Assembly (NCBI RefSeq): GCF_017114825.1
Contig: NZ_JADEVO010000027.1
Coordinates: 1-64,000 of the forward strand
Source of the DNA: Pseudomonas gregormendelii
Lineage (GTDB): Bacteria; Pseudomonadota; Gammaproteobacteria; Pseudomonadales; Pseudomonadaceae
Direction of reading: 5' to 3'
DNA length: 64,000 nt
The position numbers and the translations under genes were made by a program. Below are positions 50,625 to 58,241 of the stretch, one piece after another (within the stretch, counting starts at the first letter, position 1; each line of letters opens with the position of its first letter). The notes under the pieces are model-generated. The model was not told the origin of the DNA, searched no databases, and worked only from the letters and a program-made list of their open reading frames with translations.

Positions 50625-50846
50625 ATGGCTACAATTCACGCCCAAACCGTCACCCCGGCGCTGCTGCGCCTACCTGCCGTCTGCGCCCTGGTCGGCTTGA
50701 GCAAGTCACAGATTTATCGCCTGTCCGGTGCCGGGGAGTTTCCCAGCGCCGTGCGCCTCGGTGCCAATTCCGTGGCCTGGCCAGCTGAACATGTGCAGGC
50801 TTGGATTGCCGATAAGATCGTGTCGGCAGGTGGCGCGAACGCATGA
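50625..50846 (+). CDS. alpA: AlpA-family transcriptional regulator
   Basis: The 73-aa protein has the MerR-like helix-turn-helix of AlpA/P4 Vis-type regulators: LLRLPAVCALVGLSKSQIYR, SGAGEFPSAVRLG, VAWPAEHVQAWIADKI. Such proteins act as excisionases or activators of integrase and satellite genes. Its stop overlaps an ATG as ATGA, but that frame runs through the structured RNA and is not taken as a gene. Confidence 0.88.
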   Translation: MATIHAQTVTPALLRLPAVCALVGLSKSQIYRLSGAGEFPSAVRLGANSVAWPAEHVQAWIADKIVSAGGANA

Positions 50847-50887
50847 CCGCCCTTGCCTGGTGCCAAACAAAGCGCTATTGTTCGCCC

Positions 50888-51120
50888 GTCGCTGCCAATT
50901 CAGCGACCGGGTTTGACGGCCCGATCAGTAAACGGCGCTACAGCGCCCCAAGTCTTGCAGGCGCTTTTTTTGTGCCCGCAATGTCGTTTTATGGCGGCTG
51001 TGCGTGGGAGACCGAAAGGTCTGCCGGGTTCCGTTTACCCCGGTCCGTCAACCTGCGCACAGCTGCCACCTTAATTCGTTTGACGGCGAACGGTGACAGC
51101 TCCCAACCAGTAAGCGGAGC
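50888..51120 (+). ncRNA. P4 CI / C4-like antisense RNA immunity module, copy B
   Basis: The same layout as 2651-2876: hairpin GTCGCTG/CAGCGAC (50888-50907); hairpin CGGG[TTTGACGG]CCCG (50908-50923); terminator-like AGCGCC/GGCGCT with a T-run (50942-50971); three-way junction with a 13-bp closing stem (50992-51004 with 51056-51068) and arms AGACC[GAAA]GGTCT (51009-51022) and CCGGG/CCCGG (51024-51043); free CCGTCAA (51045-51051), complementary to both loops at 50913-50919 and 51080-51086, the latter in TTCG[TTTGACGG]CGAA. GCTCC/GGAGC (51099-51120) covers the next ribosome-binding site. It sits upstream of the replication operon, exactly where P4 keeps its CI immunity RNA. Confidence 0.8.
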
Positions 51121-51127
51121 GCCACCC

Positions 51128-51340
51128 ATGACACACTCTCACGCCCTCAATCCGTCCAGCACCAGTCACCGTCAGGCCATCGCCCTGATCGGCGCCGAAC
51201 TGATCGCCTACCGCGTCAACCGCAAGCCCGAACAGCGCACCCACTTGCTGGGCCTGGTGCAGATGGCCACCGCTCTGGGCGTTCTGAACGCCAGTGACCG
51301 CCTCACCCTGGCGGCCAGTCTGGAGGTGTGCCATGCGTAA
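51128..51340 (+). CDS. hypothetical satellite protein, 70 aa
   Basis: First ORF of the replication operon, beginning MTHSHALNPSSTSHRQAIAL, with a helical body (LLGLVQMATALGVLNASDRL). No family recognised. The ribosome-binding site AGCGGAGCG lies in the hairpin closing the upstream RNA module. The start was set here because the longer frame upstream crosses the structured RNA. Its stop overlaps the next start by 8 bp. Confidence 0.65.
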   Translation: MTHSHALNPSSTSHRQAIALIGAELIAYRVNRKPEQRTHLLGLVQMATALGVLNASDRLTLAASLEVCHA

Positions 51341-51611
51341 CTTCCAGCCACTCGAAAGCGGCTCGCAAGGCTGCGCCGGTCCCGTCCTATTCCTGGACGC
51401 CACCGCCTCGCTCAACCAACTGATGGACGCCGCCGATTGGCGCCTGGGCGCTGTGCGCGACCTGCTTGACGTGCTCGCTTGCAGCAACCTTGACGACCAC
51501 GCACACCTCGCCGTTGCCGGTGTGTCCCGTGCCGTCCTGCTGCTGACCGATGACGCGGCAGCGTTGTACGCCGCCGCCCGTAAGGCGCACCAAGTCCACC
51601 GAGAGGGCTAA
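51333..51611 (+). CDS. hypothetical satellite protein, 92 aa
   Basis: A 92-aa helical protein starting MRNFQPLESGSQGC; the segment LDDHAHLAVAGVSRAVLLLT and AAALYAAARKAHQ suggest a compact bundle. Its overall pattern recalls DUF3077-like small proteins, without a secure match. It overlaps the preceding gene by 8 bp and ends 3 bp before the primase gene. Confidence 0.65.
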   Translation: MRNFQPLESGSQGCAGPVLFLDATASLNQLMDAADWRLGAVRDLLDVLACSNLDDHAHLAVAGVSRAVLLLTDDAAALYAAARKAHQVHREG

Positions 51612-51614
51612 CCC

Positions 51615-52679
51615 ATGACCGACCAAAAACGCGCCTGGTCCGGGTGCGGCGGGAGCGCTCGCCCTCAAGAAAGCCCGACCATTGCCGCCATTCGTGCCAC
51701 TGCCGATATGGCGTTGATCTATGCCCCGGCCTTGGTGCCGGAATTACTGCCCGAAGGCACCCGCAAGGGTGATGAGTGGTGGTCACGCAATCCGACGCGG
51801 GCCGACCGCGACGCCGGGAGTTTTTCCGTGTCGCTGATCGATGGCCGCTGGCACGACTTCGCCAGCGGTGACGGTGGCGGCGACCTGGTGTCGCTGGCCG
51901 CTTATGTCTGGGGCACCCGCCAAGCCGATGCCGCACGAGACCTGGCGCGGCGCCTGGGTTTGCATCTGGACGCCTTGGAAGGACGGCCCGCCGATACCGG
52001 CTCCAGTGAGACCCAGCGACAGCGCCTGGCCGCCGCCAGGCTTGAAGCCGAACAACGGCAGCAGCGCGAAGCCACCGAGCGGGAACAACGGCACCAGGAC
52101 GCCGCCAGCCTGGCGCGCACGCTCTGGCACGACTCACGACCAGCCGACCCGACCCATAACTATCTGGTGGCCAAGCGCATTCCGGCGACGGGCATTCGTC
52201 AGCGCTACGGCGTGTTGTTGGTGCCGCTGCACAACCTCGACGGCGACCTGGTGAACCTTCAGCGGATCTACATGGACGGCTCTAAACGCTTCCTATCAGG
52301 CGGCCAGGTGACGGGCACGTTTTGCCCGCTGGGCCGCATTGAGCCTGGAGTGCGGATATTCATCTGTGAAGGTTGGGCCACTGGCGTGACGCTACTGGCG
52401 CACTACGGCGCCGCTGCCGTGGTCTGCGCGATGAACGCCGGAAACCTGCGCCCGGTAGCGGTGGGCCTGCGCAGCAAATACGGCGGCCTCACTGACTTGA
52501 CGATTGCTGCCGACGATGACCGGCGCACCGATGGCAACCCCGGCCAGGCTGCCGCCAATGCCGCCGCCTTGGCCGCTGGTGCGCTGATCGCGACACCCCA
52601 GTGGCCACCAGGCGCACCGCTAGAACTCTCTGACTTTAACGACCTGTACTGCTGGGAAGCTGACCATGCCAACGAATGA
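51615..52679 (+). CDS. Toprim primase-like protein
   Basis: The 354-aa protein has an N-terminal zinc-free CHC2-like region (DGRWHDFASGDGGGDLVSLA, DAARDLARRLGL), a Glu/Arg/Gln-rich linker, and a C-terminal Toprim_3 domain: VRIFICEGWATGVTLLAHYG and LTIAADDDRRTDGNPG, with the catalytic Glu and DxD residues. It probably primes satellite DNA replication and corresponds functionally to the primase half of P4 alpha. It overlaps the DUF927 helicase gene by 14 bp, so the two are translationally coupled. Confidence 0.85.
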   Translation: MTDQKRAWSGCGGSARPQESPTIAAIRATADMALIYAPALVPELLPEGTRKGDEWWSRNPTRADRDAGSFSVSLIDGRWHDFASGDGGGDLVSLAAYVWGTRQADAARDLARRLGLHLDALEGRPADTGSSETQRQRLAAARLEAEQRQQREATEREQRHQDAASLARTLWHDSRPADPTHNYLVAKRIPATGIRQRYGVLLVPLHNLDGDLVNLQRIYMDGSKRFLSGGQVTGTFCPLGRIEPGVRIFICEGWATGVTLLAHYGAAAVVCAMNAGNLRPVAVGLRSKYGGLTDLTIAADDDRRTDGNPGQAAANAAALAAGALIATPQWPPGAPLELSDFNDLYCWEADHANE

Positions 52680-54531
52680 CCACGCACATCCTGCCACCAT
52701 TGATTTGGGCGGCACGGCGGGGGCCACGGACGGCACCGACCCCACACCAGGCGCTGCCGCGCATGCGGCCAAGGTCACGGCCAAATTCCTGGAAGGTCGC
52801 CCGCCGCAAGTGGCCCCGATCCGGCCAGGCTGGGCGGTGTATGAACATCCGGTGCAACTTGAAGGGGGACGCAGACTGCGCCCTGGCGTGTATTGGCACA
52901 CCCACCGAACAGACGCAGAAGGCGAGCGTCACGCCGTGGACGAGTGGATCTCGTCGCCGGTCATTGTCGCCGCTCGCACCGTGCGCACTGAGGACGGCAG
53001 CGAAGGCCGTTTGCTGCACCTGGTCACGCAAAGCGGGATGCGCGAATGGGTGCTCCCCATGGAAGTGTTCGGCGGCAGTGGCGAGGACGCTCGTCGTAGT
53101 CTGTTTTCCATGGGCGTGCTGATCGCGCTGAAAAAGCGCGGTGCATTCATGGAATACCTGTTCGACCAGGAACCGGTGCTGACCTTGGCCACCACTACCC
53201 GTCCCGGCTGGCATGAGTCAGGGGCATTCGTGCTGCCTAACCGCACCATCGGCAGCGACACGGTGCGCTTTCAATCCAGCGGCCAGGCGCCTGCGCTGTT
53301 CGCCGCCAAGGGCGACTTGGCGCAGTGGCAGACGCTGATTGCTGCCAAGTGCCTGGGCAACCCGGTGTTGACCCTGGCCATCGGTTGCGCCCTGGCGGGT
53401 CCGCTGCTGAGCCTGGTGGGGGTGAATGGCGGCGGTGTGCACTTGGTCGGCGACAGCTCCAAGGGCAAATCCCTGGCGCAGCTCATCAGCGCCACGGTGT
53501 GGGGTGATCCCGCTGTGTTCGCATCGAGCTGGGATGTCACCAAAGGCGGCTTGGAAATTGAGGCGTCCTCACGTAATGACACGATGTTGTCACTGGACGA
53601 AATCAAACGGGCCGATCCCAAGCGCGTGCAGGAAATGACTTACGCCCTAGCCAACGGCCAAGGCAAGGGCACGATGAACCGCGAGCGCGAAGGCCGCGCC
53701 AAACTCAATTGGCGGCTGCTGACCCTTTCCAGCGGTGAGCGCTCCCTAGCCGAACACGCGGCCATCAGCGGAAACGCGGCCCACGCCGGGGCCGAGTTGC
53801 GCATGGTGGATGTGAACGCCGGGACGCGGGCACACGGCGCCTTCGACGACACATGCGGAATGGAGGCGGCAGACTTTCACCGCTCGCTGACGGTGTTTGC
53901 TGGCCAGCACCATGGGCACCTGGGCGCGGAGTTTGTCGAGCGGCTCATATCCAGCGGCGAGCGTGACAGTTTGCAAGGCGACTTCAGCAAGGTGCGCGCC
54001 TGCTTTGTCACCGATAGTGCACAGTCTGGGCGCATCGCTGACCGTTTCGCGGTGATCGCTCTGGCTGGAGAAATGGCCATCGCTTACGGCCTGCTGCCAT
54101 GGCCGGAAGGCACCAGTCTCAAGCACTGCCAGTTGCTTTATGGCGAATGGCTGGCCCGTGTGGGCAGCGGCAGCGCCGAGGATCGCCAGATCCTGGCCGG
54201 GGTGGCGGACTTTATCGACCGCCATGGCAGCAGCCGCTTTTCCGACATCGACGCCGAAGACACGGACAGCCGGATTATCAACCGCGCCGGGTACTGGGAA
54301 GTGATGCCAGAAGGGCGCCTTTTCCTGTTCAACCGCACGGGGCTGATCGAAGCGGCGCACGGTTATGGGCTGCCCCGCATCGTCAGGGCGCTGGAGTCAG
54401 CGGGTGCGCTGGCCAAGCGCGACACCGACCGCAAGCGTCACACGAAAAAATACCGCCTGCCTGGCGGTGGATCGTCGGGCCTGTACGTGGTGGACCCGGA
54501 ACGCCTGGACGGCGAAGGCGGCCCGCCATGA
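52666..54531 (+). CDS. DUF927-domain helicase
   Basis: The 621-aa protein carries the DUF927 ATPase domain: Walker A VHLVGDSSKGKSLAQLISAT, Walker B-like DTMLSLDEIKRADPKRVQEM, and the following ALANGQGKGTMNREREGRAK and TLSSGERSLAEHA segments. DUF927 proteins are superfamily 3-like replicative helicases of satellites and prophages. With the overlapping Toprim gene it forms a split primase-helicase analogous to P4 alpha. Its stop overlaps the next ORF as ATGA. Confidence 0.88.
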   Translation: MPTNDHAHPATIDLGGTAGATDGTDPTPGAAAHAAKVTAKFLEGRPPQVAPIRPGWAVYEHPVQLEGGRRLRPGVYWHTHRTDAEGERHAVDEWISSPVIVAARTVRTEDGSEGRLLHLVTQSGMREWVLPMEVFGGSGEDARRSLFSMGVLIALKKRGAFMEYLFDQEPVLTLATTTRPGWHESGAFVLPNRTIGSDTVRFQSSGQAPALFAAKGDLAQWQTLIAAKCLGNPVLTLAIGCALAGPLLSLVGVNGGGVHLVGDSSKGKSLAQLISATVWGDPAVFASSWDVTKGGLEIEASSRNDTMLSLDEIKRADPKRVQEMTYALANGQGKGTMNREREGRAKLNWRLLTLSSGERSLAEHAAISGNAAHAGAELRMVDVNAGTRAHGAFDDTCGMEAADFHRSLTVFAGQHHGHLGAEFVERLISSGERDSLQGDFSKVRACFVTDSAQSGRIADRFAVIALAGEMAIAYGLLPWPEGTSLKHCQLLYGEWLARVGSGSAEDRQILAGVADFIDRHGSSRFSDIDAEDTDSRIINRAGYWEVMPEGRLFLFNRTGLIEAAHGYGLPRIVRALESAGALAKRDTDRKRHTKKYRLPGGGSSGLYVVDPERLDGEGGPP

Positions 54532-54881
54532 CAGGCGCATTCTCACGTCGATATGAAAATGCCCATATTCACAGGAACCTAAAAACGGTGGGAACAGTGG
54601 GAACAGTGGGAACAGCCAGTAAATACGCGGGCTGTAGGCGTTCCCACCCTTATAAGAGAAGTGGGAACAGTGGGAACACACACCACTTTGTGTCTATTAG
54701 GGCGCCGCTTTTCTGTTCATCCTGGCTATTTCTGTTCCCACACCAAAAAGAGATGGGAACAGGTTCCCACTCTGGAGGCCCCGTAAACCGGGGCGTTCCC
54801 ACGGTTCCCACTGTTCCCACCGGTTTTGAATCACAGACACATATGGGTGTGAGCCAGGCGGTGATGGGTGACCAGCGGTGA
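54528..54881 (+). CDS. ORF spanning the iteron-like array
   Basis: A 117-codon frame overlaps the helicase stop (ATGA) and ends inside the next start (GTGA). Its translation contains TVGTVGTVGTASKYAG and VPTVPTVPTGFES, a direct reading of the TGGGAAC repeats, and is otherwise unlike known proteins. The overlaps argue for translation, the repeats for a DNA function; it may be only a coupling frame through the origin. Confidence 0.35.
   Translation: MTGAFSRRYENAHIHRNLKTVGTVGTVGTASKYAGCRRSHPYKRSGNSGNTHHFVSIRAPLFCSSWLFLFPHQKEMGTGSHSGGPVNRGVPTVPTVPTGFESQTHMGVSQAVMGDQR
54588..54822. repeat. iteron-like array, 12 copies of TGGGAAC: candidate satellite origin
   Basis: TGGGAAC or its complement GTTCCCA occurs twelve times in about 235 bp: six direct copies in two clusters (54588-54619 and 54662-54679), then further copies in both orientations to 54822. 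The P4 alpha protein binds short repeated iterons at the P4 origin, so this array directly after the helicase gene is a good origin candidate. The function is inference. Confidence 0.65.
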
Positions 54882-55519
54882 GCCTGCCGGACAGCCTGTT
54901 CCAGCAGGAGGCGACCAACACCGCACCGGATTCACCGTGTTGGTTATGGCTGCTGGAACTCGCGGGTGGTCGTGTCGTGCAGATAACGTGTAGCCCTGAC
55001 GCAGAGCGCGTCCATGTCGAGAGTGTCGCCAGGGCGCGCCATGGTGCCGCCTTGGTACGTGTTGTGCCGGTGCCGCGTGCTGACCGGCTCTTACGGCCCT
55101 CTGAAATCCAATGGGCCTTGGCGGGCCGGGGTCTGGTGCCGGTCGAAGCCATGCCGCCACGTCGCTGGCTGGCCAGGGTGGCGTGGCTGCTGGAGTGTTC
55201 GCCCGGCCAGCTGGAGGCAACCGGCAGGCTCACGACGGAAGACGGGGCCGAGTGCTCAGCGGCAGCGCCACACCTGGCCGCCGAACTGATCCGCTCCCAT
55301 GGTTGGCGGCTGCCACCGCCAGAGCCAGAACCAGGCCCGCGCCAGGATCAGCCGCCACCGTCCAGCGCGACGGGTTTTTCCGTCACCTGGCGGGCCGCCC
55401 GTGACGCATACCTGGGGCACTTGGTCCGCTGCCCGGCCTGCATTGCGCACCGCTTGCGCAATCCCATCCATTGCGAAACCGGCAGCGCCTTGCGCTGCAC
55501 TTACGACGGGGCCAGCTAA
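54878..55519 (+). CDS. hypothetical satellite protein, cysteine-rich C-terminus
   Basis: The 213-aa protein starts at GTG overlapping the upstream stop. No family is recognised. The last 40 residues contain RCPACIAHRLRNPIHCETGS and a further Cys, a CxxC-x11-C arrangement that may bind zinc. A proline-rich linker precedes it. Its role may be replication or transcription control in the element, which is inference. Confidence 0.65.
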   Translation: MSLPDSLFQQEATNTAPDSPCWLWLLELAGGRVVQITCSPDAERVHVESVARARHGAALVRVVPVPRADRLLRPSEIQWALAGRGLVPVEAMPPRRWLARVAWLLECSPGQLEATGRLTTEDGAECSAAAPHLAAELIRSHGWRLPPPEPEPGPRQDQPPPSSATGFSVTWRAARDAYLGHLVRCPACIAHRLRNPIHCETGSALRCTYDGAS

Positions 55520-55533
55520 TCAATCCGGCATGG

Positions 55534-55998
55534 ATGGATATAATCGGTAGGGATAGGCGGTTTATCTGGGTTGTGCCGGGTTTAAGTGGGCCTTGTCGTG
55601 GCGGTTGGCTTCATCGGTCCCGACCAACCACCACCGCTTATCACCCGCACACGAATGCATGGCGGACTACACGGGGCTTGCCGGGAAGTAACAGGATGGC
55701 CGACCGCCGCTGTTGCCTGGCAGCCACCACCACCACTCGCCACCCGCACCCGAATGCATGGCCGATTACTCAGGGCTTGCCGAGGCCAAGGCGGATGGCC
55801 TACCTTATCTATCGACCGGCAGTTGCTACCGTTTACCACCCGCCCGCGAATGCATGGCGGACTACTCAGGGCTTGCCGGGAAGTAACAGGATGCCCGGCC
55901 TCGCCGTCGCTGCCTTAATCATCGTTGTAGTGCCCGGCGAGTACCTGAGCAAGTGCGGCCAAGCGAGTACAACGGCGAGTACCTGTGTACCCATTTAA
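55534..55998 (+). CDS. low-confidence ORF with three 32-33 aa repeats
   Basis: A 154-codon frame starting MDIIGRDRRFIWVV is open through three repeats, each with HP..NAW..T.GLP....RM, followed by a hydrophobic VAALIIVVV segment. Repeat spacings (99 and 96 bp) keep the frame. There is no good ribosome-binding site, and the last part overlaps integrase arm-type sites, so the frame may be incidental. Confidence 0.35.
   Translation: MDIIGRDRRFIWVVPGLSGPCRGGWLHRSRPTTTAYHPHTNAWRTTRGLPGSNRMADRRCCLAATTTTRHPHPNAWPITQGLPRPRRMAYLIYRPAVATVYHPPANAWRTTQGLPGSNRMPGLAVAALIIVVVPGEYLSKCGQASTTASTCVPI
55642..55899 (+). repeat. three imperfect direct repeats of about 60 bp
   Basis: Copies at 55642-55702, 55741-55799 and 55837-55899 share CACCCGC..CGAATGCATGGC and GGCTTGCCGGGAAGTAACAG (the middle copy has diverged). 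They lie between the last large gene and attR. Roles could be a protein repeat, an accessory origin or a packaging-related site. Confidence 0.75.
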
Positions 55999-56005
55999 GT
56001 ACCCA
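55939..56005. repeat. right integrase arm-type sites (AGTACC motifs)
   Basis: GAGTACC, GAGTAC, GAGTACC, TGTACCCAT and AAGTACCCAT occur within 67 bp, matching the GTTAGTACCCAT repeats at the left end. They are probably integrase or excision-factor binding sites. Confidence 0.6.
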
Positions 56006-56064
56006 TTTGTTTTTTGAACGGGTTACAGGTCAGTAAGGCCGGGGTGTGCAGGCTTAGGGTTTGG

Positions 56065-56082
56065 TTCCTGTCTCGGGCACCA
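56065..56082 (+). other. attR
   Basis: Right copy of TTCCTGTCTCGGGCACCA; beyond it the chromosome continues with a non-mobile gene order. Confidence 0.9.
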
Positions 56083-56217
56083 GCGACACGTTGTTTTCAG
56101 ATGATCCACGAATGGTTCTGAAGGCCAGACAAATCGGGCTTCAATCGGTTTATTTGCGTCAGAGAGATCCTTGATGATCCAGATCCATCTTCCATTCCCC
56201 CGATCAAAGAGAACGCC

Positions 56218-56523
56218 ATGACCGTTAAAGAAGTGTCCCAGGAAGCTCGTCACGAAGAAGCGCTGAAGAAGTATTTGCTTGAGTCCCCCCAGCTGGCTGA
56301 TGAGATCAAGGACCTGCCCGCTGACGATCAGAAAGACCAGATCCAGTGGGCGTTCGAGGACGAAGCAGAATCCCAGGGCCTGCAACCCTGGGAGCTGACG
56401 CTCAAGTACACCTCGACACCGGAAGAGTTCGAAGCTGCGCGCCTGGTTTTGCACAAGGAAGCAGCCGAAGTCCTGGGCGTGGAGTGGGACGAGTACTGCG
56501 AGATGAATAATCTCGTCGTCTGA
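56218..56523 (+). CDS. DUF6388-like small protein
   Basis: The 101-aa acidic cytoplasmic protein (RHEEALKKYLLESPQLADEI, IQWAFEDEAESQGLQPWELT, LGVEWDEYCEMNNL) resembles the pseudomonad DUF6388 family, whose function I do not know. ATG follows AAAGAGAACGCC. It sits just right of attR and is probably a chromosomal gene. Confidence 0.7.
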   Translation: MTVKEVSQEARHEEALKKYLLESPQLADEIKDLPADDQKDQIQWAFEDEAESQGLQPWELTLKYTSTPEEFEAARLVLHKEAAEVLGVEWDEYCEMNNLVV

Positions 56524-56529
56524 CCCTTG

Positions 56530-56629
56530 CAGGAGCAATCCTGCTCGCGATGGGCGCTTACGATAACCCGTGTTTACCGGGTAAACACGGTGTTTTCAGG
56601 CTCATCGCGAGCAGGCTCGCTCCCACAGT
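56530..56629. repeat. REP-like inverted pair
   Basis: CAGGAGCAATCCTGCTCGCG and the inverse CGCGAGCAGGCTCGCTCCCA flank the palindrome CCGTGTTTACCGGGTAAACACGG-type core (56570-56592). Confidence 0.75.
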
Positions 56630-56636
56630 ATTGAAA

Positions 56637-57485
56637 TCAGATACTCAAGCGCATCGACAGATCAACCGCCTTCACATCCTTGGTCATCGCACCGATCGAA
56701 ATATAATCCACACCGGTTTCAGCAATCGGCAGCAGCGTGCTTTCGTTGACCCCGCCGCTGGCCTCCAGCTTCGCCTTGCCACCGTTCAGGCGCACTGCTT
56801 CGCGCATGTCATCCAGGCTCAGCTCGTCGAGCATGATGATGTCGGCACCCGCTGCCAGCGCTTCCTTCAGCTCACCCAGGCTTTCCACCTCGATCTCCAC
56901 CGGCTTGCCCGGGGCAATCTTGTGCGCGGCGTTGATGGCTTCTGGAATGCCGCCGCAGGCCGCGATGTGGTTTTCCTTGATCAGGAACGCGTCATACAGG
57001 CCAATGCGGTGGTTGTGGCAACCGCCGCAGGTGACCGCGTACTTTTGTGCCAGGCGCAGGCCGGGGAGGGTTTTACGGGTGTCGAGCAGCTTGACCTCGG
57101 TGTGTGCAACGAAATCCGCCAGGTACCGGGCGCGAGTGGCAACGCCCGACAGCAGTTGCAGGAAATTCAGTGCGCAGCGCTCGCCCGTCAGCAGCGAGCG
57201 CGCCGGGCCTTCGAGGTGAAACAGCGCCTGATTGGGTTGCACCCGGTCGCCGTCACTCACCTGCCAGTGCACGGCGACTCGCGGGTCCAGCTGCCGGAAC
57301 ACGGCATCGACCCAGGCGGTACCGGCGATGACGGCGGCGTCACGGGTAATGATGGTGGCTTTGGCCAGGCGTTCTGCCGGGATCAACAGTGCAGTGATGT
57401 CGCCGCTGCCGATATCTTCAAGCAACGCACGGCGCACGTTGGCTTCGATTTCGGCAGTCAAATCGGCGAGACGTAGATTCGGCAT
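56637..57485 (-). CDS. nadC: nicotinate-nucleotide pyrophosphorylase (carboxylating)
   Basis: The 282-aa enzyme converts quinolinate to nicotinate mononucleotide in NAD synthesis. Signatures: ALLEDIGSGDITALLIPAER, NFLQLLSGVATRARYLADFV, DTRKTLPGLRLAQKYAVTCG and ASGGVNESTLLPIAETGVDY. The start at MPNLRLADLTAEIEANVRRA gives the family length. Divergent from ampD. Confidence 0.96.
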   Translation of the reverse strand: MPNLRLADLTAEIEANVRRALLEDIGSGDITALLIPAERLAKATIITRDAAVIAGTAWVDAVFRQLDPRVAVHWQVSDGDRVQPNQALFHLEGPARSLLTGERCALNFLQLLSGVATRARYLADFVAHTEVKLLDTRKTLPGLRLAQKYAVTCGGCHNHRIGLYDAFLIKENHIAACGGIPEAINAAHKIAPGKPVEIEVESLGELKEALAAGADIIMLDELSLDDMREAVRLNGGKAKLEASGGVNESTLLPIAETGVDYISIGAMTKDVKAVDLSMRLSI

Positions 57486-57680
57486 AAAGGGCTCCACAAA
57501 CAAAGTGCTCCGATTATAGGGCCATGGCACGCGGCAACCCAAGGCATCAGAAGCCCTGCTCGGTGGTGAAACCTGCATTTGGTCGCCTGGCCCGGGAGAT
57601 CAATCGTGGCAAGTGATCGCGCACGGAGGGTCTATCGCGGCATACTGGGGGCCAATACAGTCGACCCTGAAGGAGCCGGT

Positions 57681-58241
57681 ATGCAGTTGGACCCCGCGAG
57701 TGGTTGGTGTGAAGGCGCCCAGGTCTGTCCTTCGCCCAACTTCAATGCGCGCCCTACGGATGAAATTTCCCTGCTGGTGATCCACAACATCAGCCTGCCG
57801 CCAGCGCAATTCGCCACCGGCAAGGTGCAGGCGTTTTTCCAGAATCGCCTGGATGTCACGGAGCATCCGTATTTTGCGGGGATTGCCGATCTGCGAGTGT
57901 CCGCCCACTTTCTGATTGAACGAGATGGCACCCTGACTCAATTTGTCTCTTGCCTTGAGCGTGCCTGGCACGCGGGGGTCTCGGTTTTCGAAGGGCGGGA
58001 AACTTGTAACGATTTTTCCGTGGGCATTGAGCTTGAAGGCACCGATGATCAGCCTTTCACTGACGCTCAATACGAGGCGCTGACGGGGCTGACCCGACAA
58101 TTGCAGAGGGCTTTCCCGGCCATCACGCCACAGCGTATTTGCGGTCATAGTGACATCGCACCCGGTCGCAAGACCGATCCGGGGCCAGCGTTCGACTGGG
58201 CACGCTATCGCGCAGCCCTGGCAAAAGAGGAACAACAATGA
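57681..58241 (+). CDS. ampD: 1,6-anhydro-MurNAc-L-Ala amidase AmpD
   Basis: The 186-aa zinc amidase recycles cell-wall muropeptides and so keeps AmpC beta-lactamase uninduced. Zinc ligands are in LLVIHNISLPP and CGHSDIAPGRKTDPGPAFDW; the Amidase_2 fold includes DLRVSAHFLIERDGTLTQFV. It is cytoplasmic, with no signal peptide. The start at MQLDPASGW follows AAGGAGCCGGT. The stop overlaps ampE as ATGA. Confidence 0.95.
   Translation: MQLDPASGWCEGAQVCPSPNFNARPTDEISLLVIHNISLPPAQFATGKVQAFFQNRLDVTEHPYFAGIADLRVSAHFLIERDGTLTQFVSCLERAWHAGVSVFEGRETCNDFSVGIELEGTDDQPFTDAQYEALTGLTRQLQRAFPAITPQRICGHSDIAPGRKTDPGPAFDWARYRAALAKEEQQ

Larger units (their letters stand above)
48268..56082 (+). mobile_element. 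7.8-kb P4-like satellite element in tRNA-Thr
   Basis: Bounded by the direct repeat TTCCTGTCTCGGGCACCA at 48268-48285 (inside tRNA-Thr) and 56065-56082; identity extends to 23 of 25 bases. It carries integrase, a 225-aa unknown, AlpA, an antisense-type RNA, two small genes, a Toprim primase-like protein, a DUF927 helicase, an iteron-like array and two terminal unknowns, all on the plus strand. No capsid, terminase, portal, lysis or conjugation gene is recognisable. Size and gene types resemble phage P4-like satellites. Confidence 0.85.

Noticed and set aside
50843..51127. Open frame fused in front of the 70-aa satellite gene, starting at an ATGA overlap with alpA
   Set aside because: It crosses the structured RNA module. 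The homologous module at 2651-2876 differs by a length change that breaks this frame, while the stems and loop complementarity are kept, so the constraint is on RNA rather than protein.
54588..54822. CRISPR array
   Set aside because: The repeated unit is only 7 bp, occurs in both orientations and at irregular spacing, and no cas gene is present. No CRISPR array was seen anywhere in the window.
56023..56538. 171-codon minus-strand frame over attR and the DUF6388-like gene
   Set aside because: It is antisense to a gene with a good ribosome-binding site and crosses the attachment site; no motif supports it.
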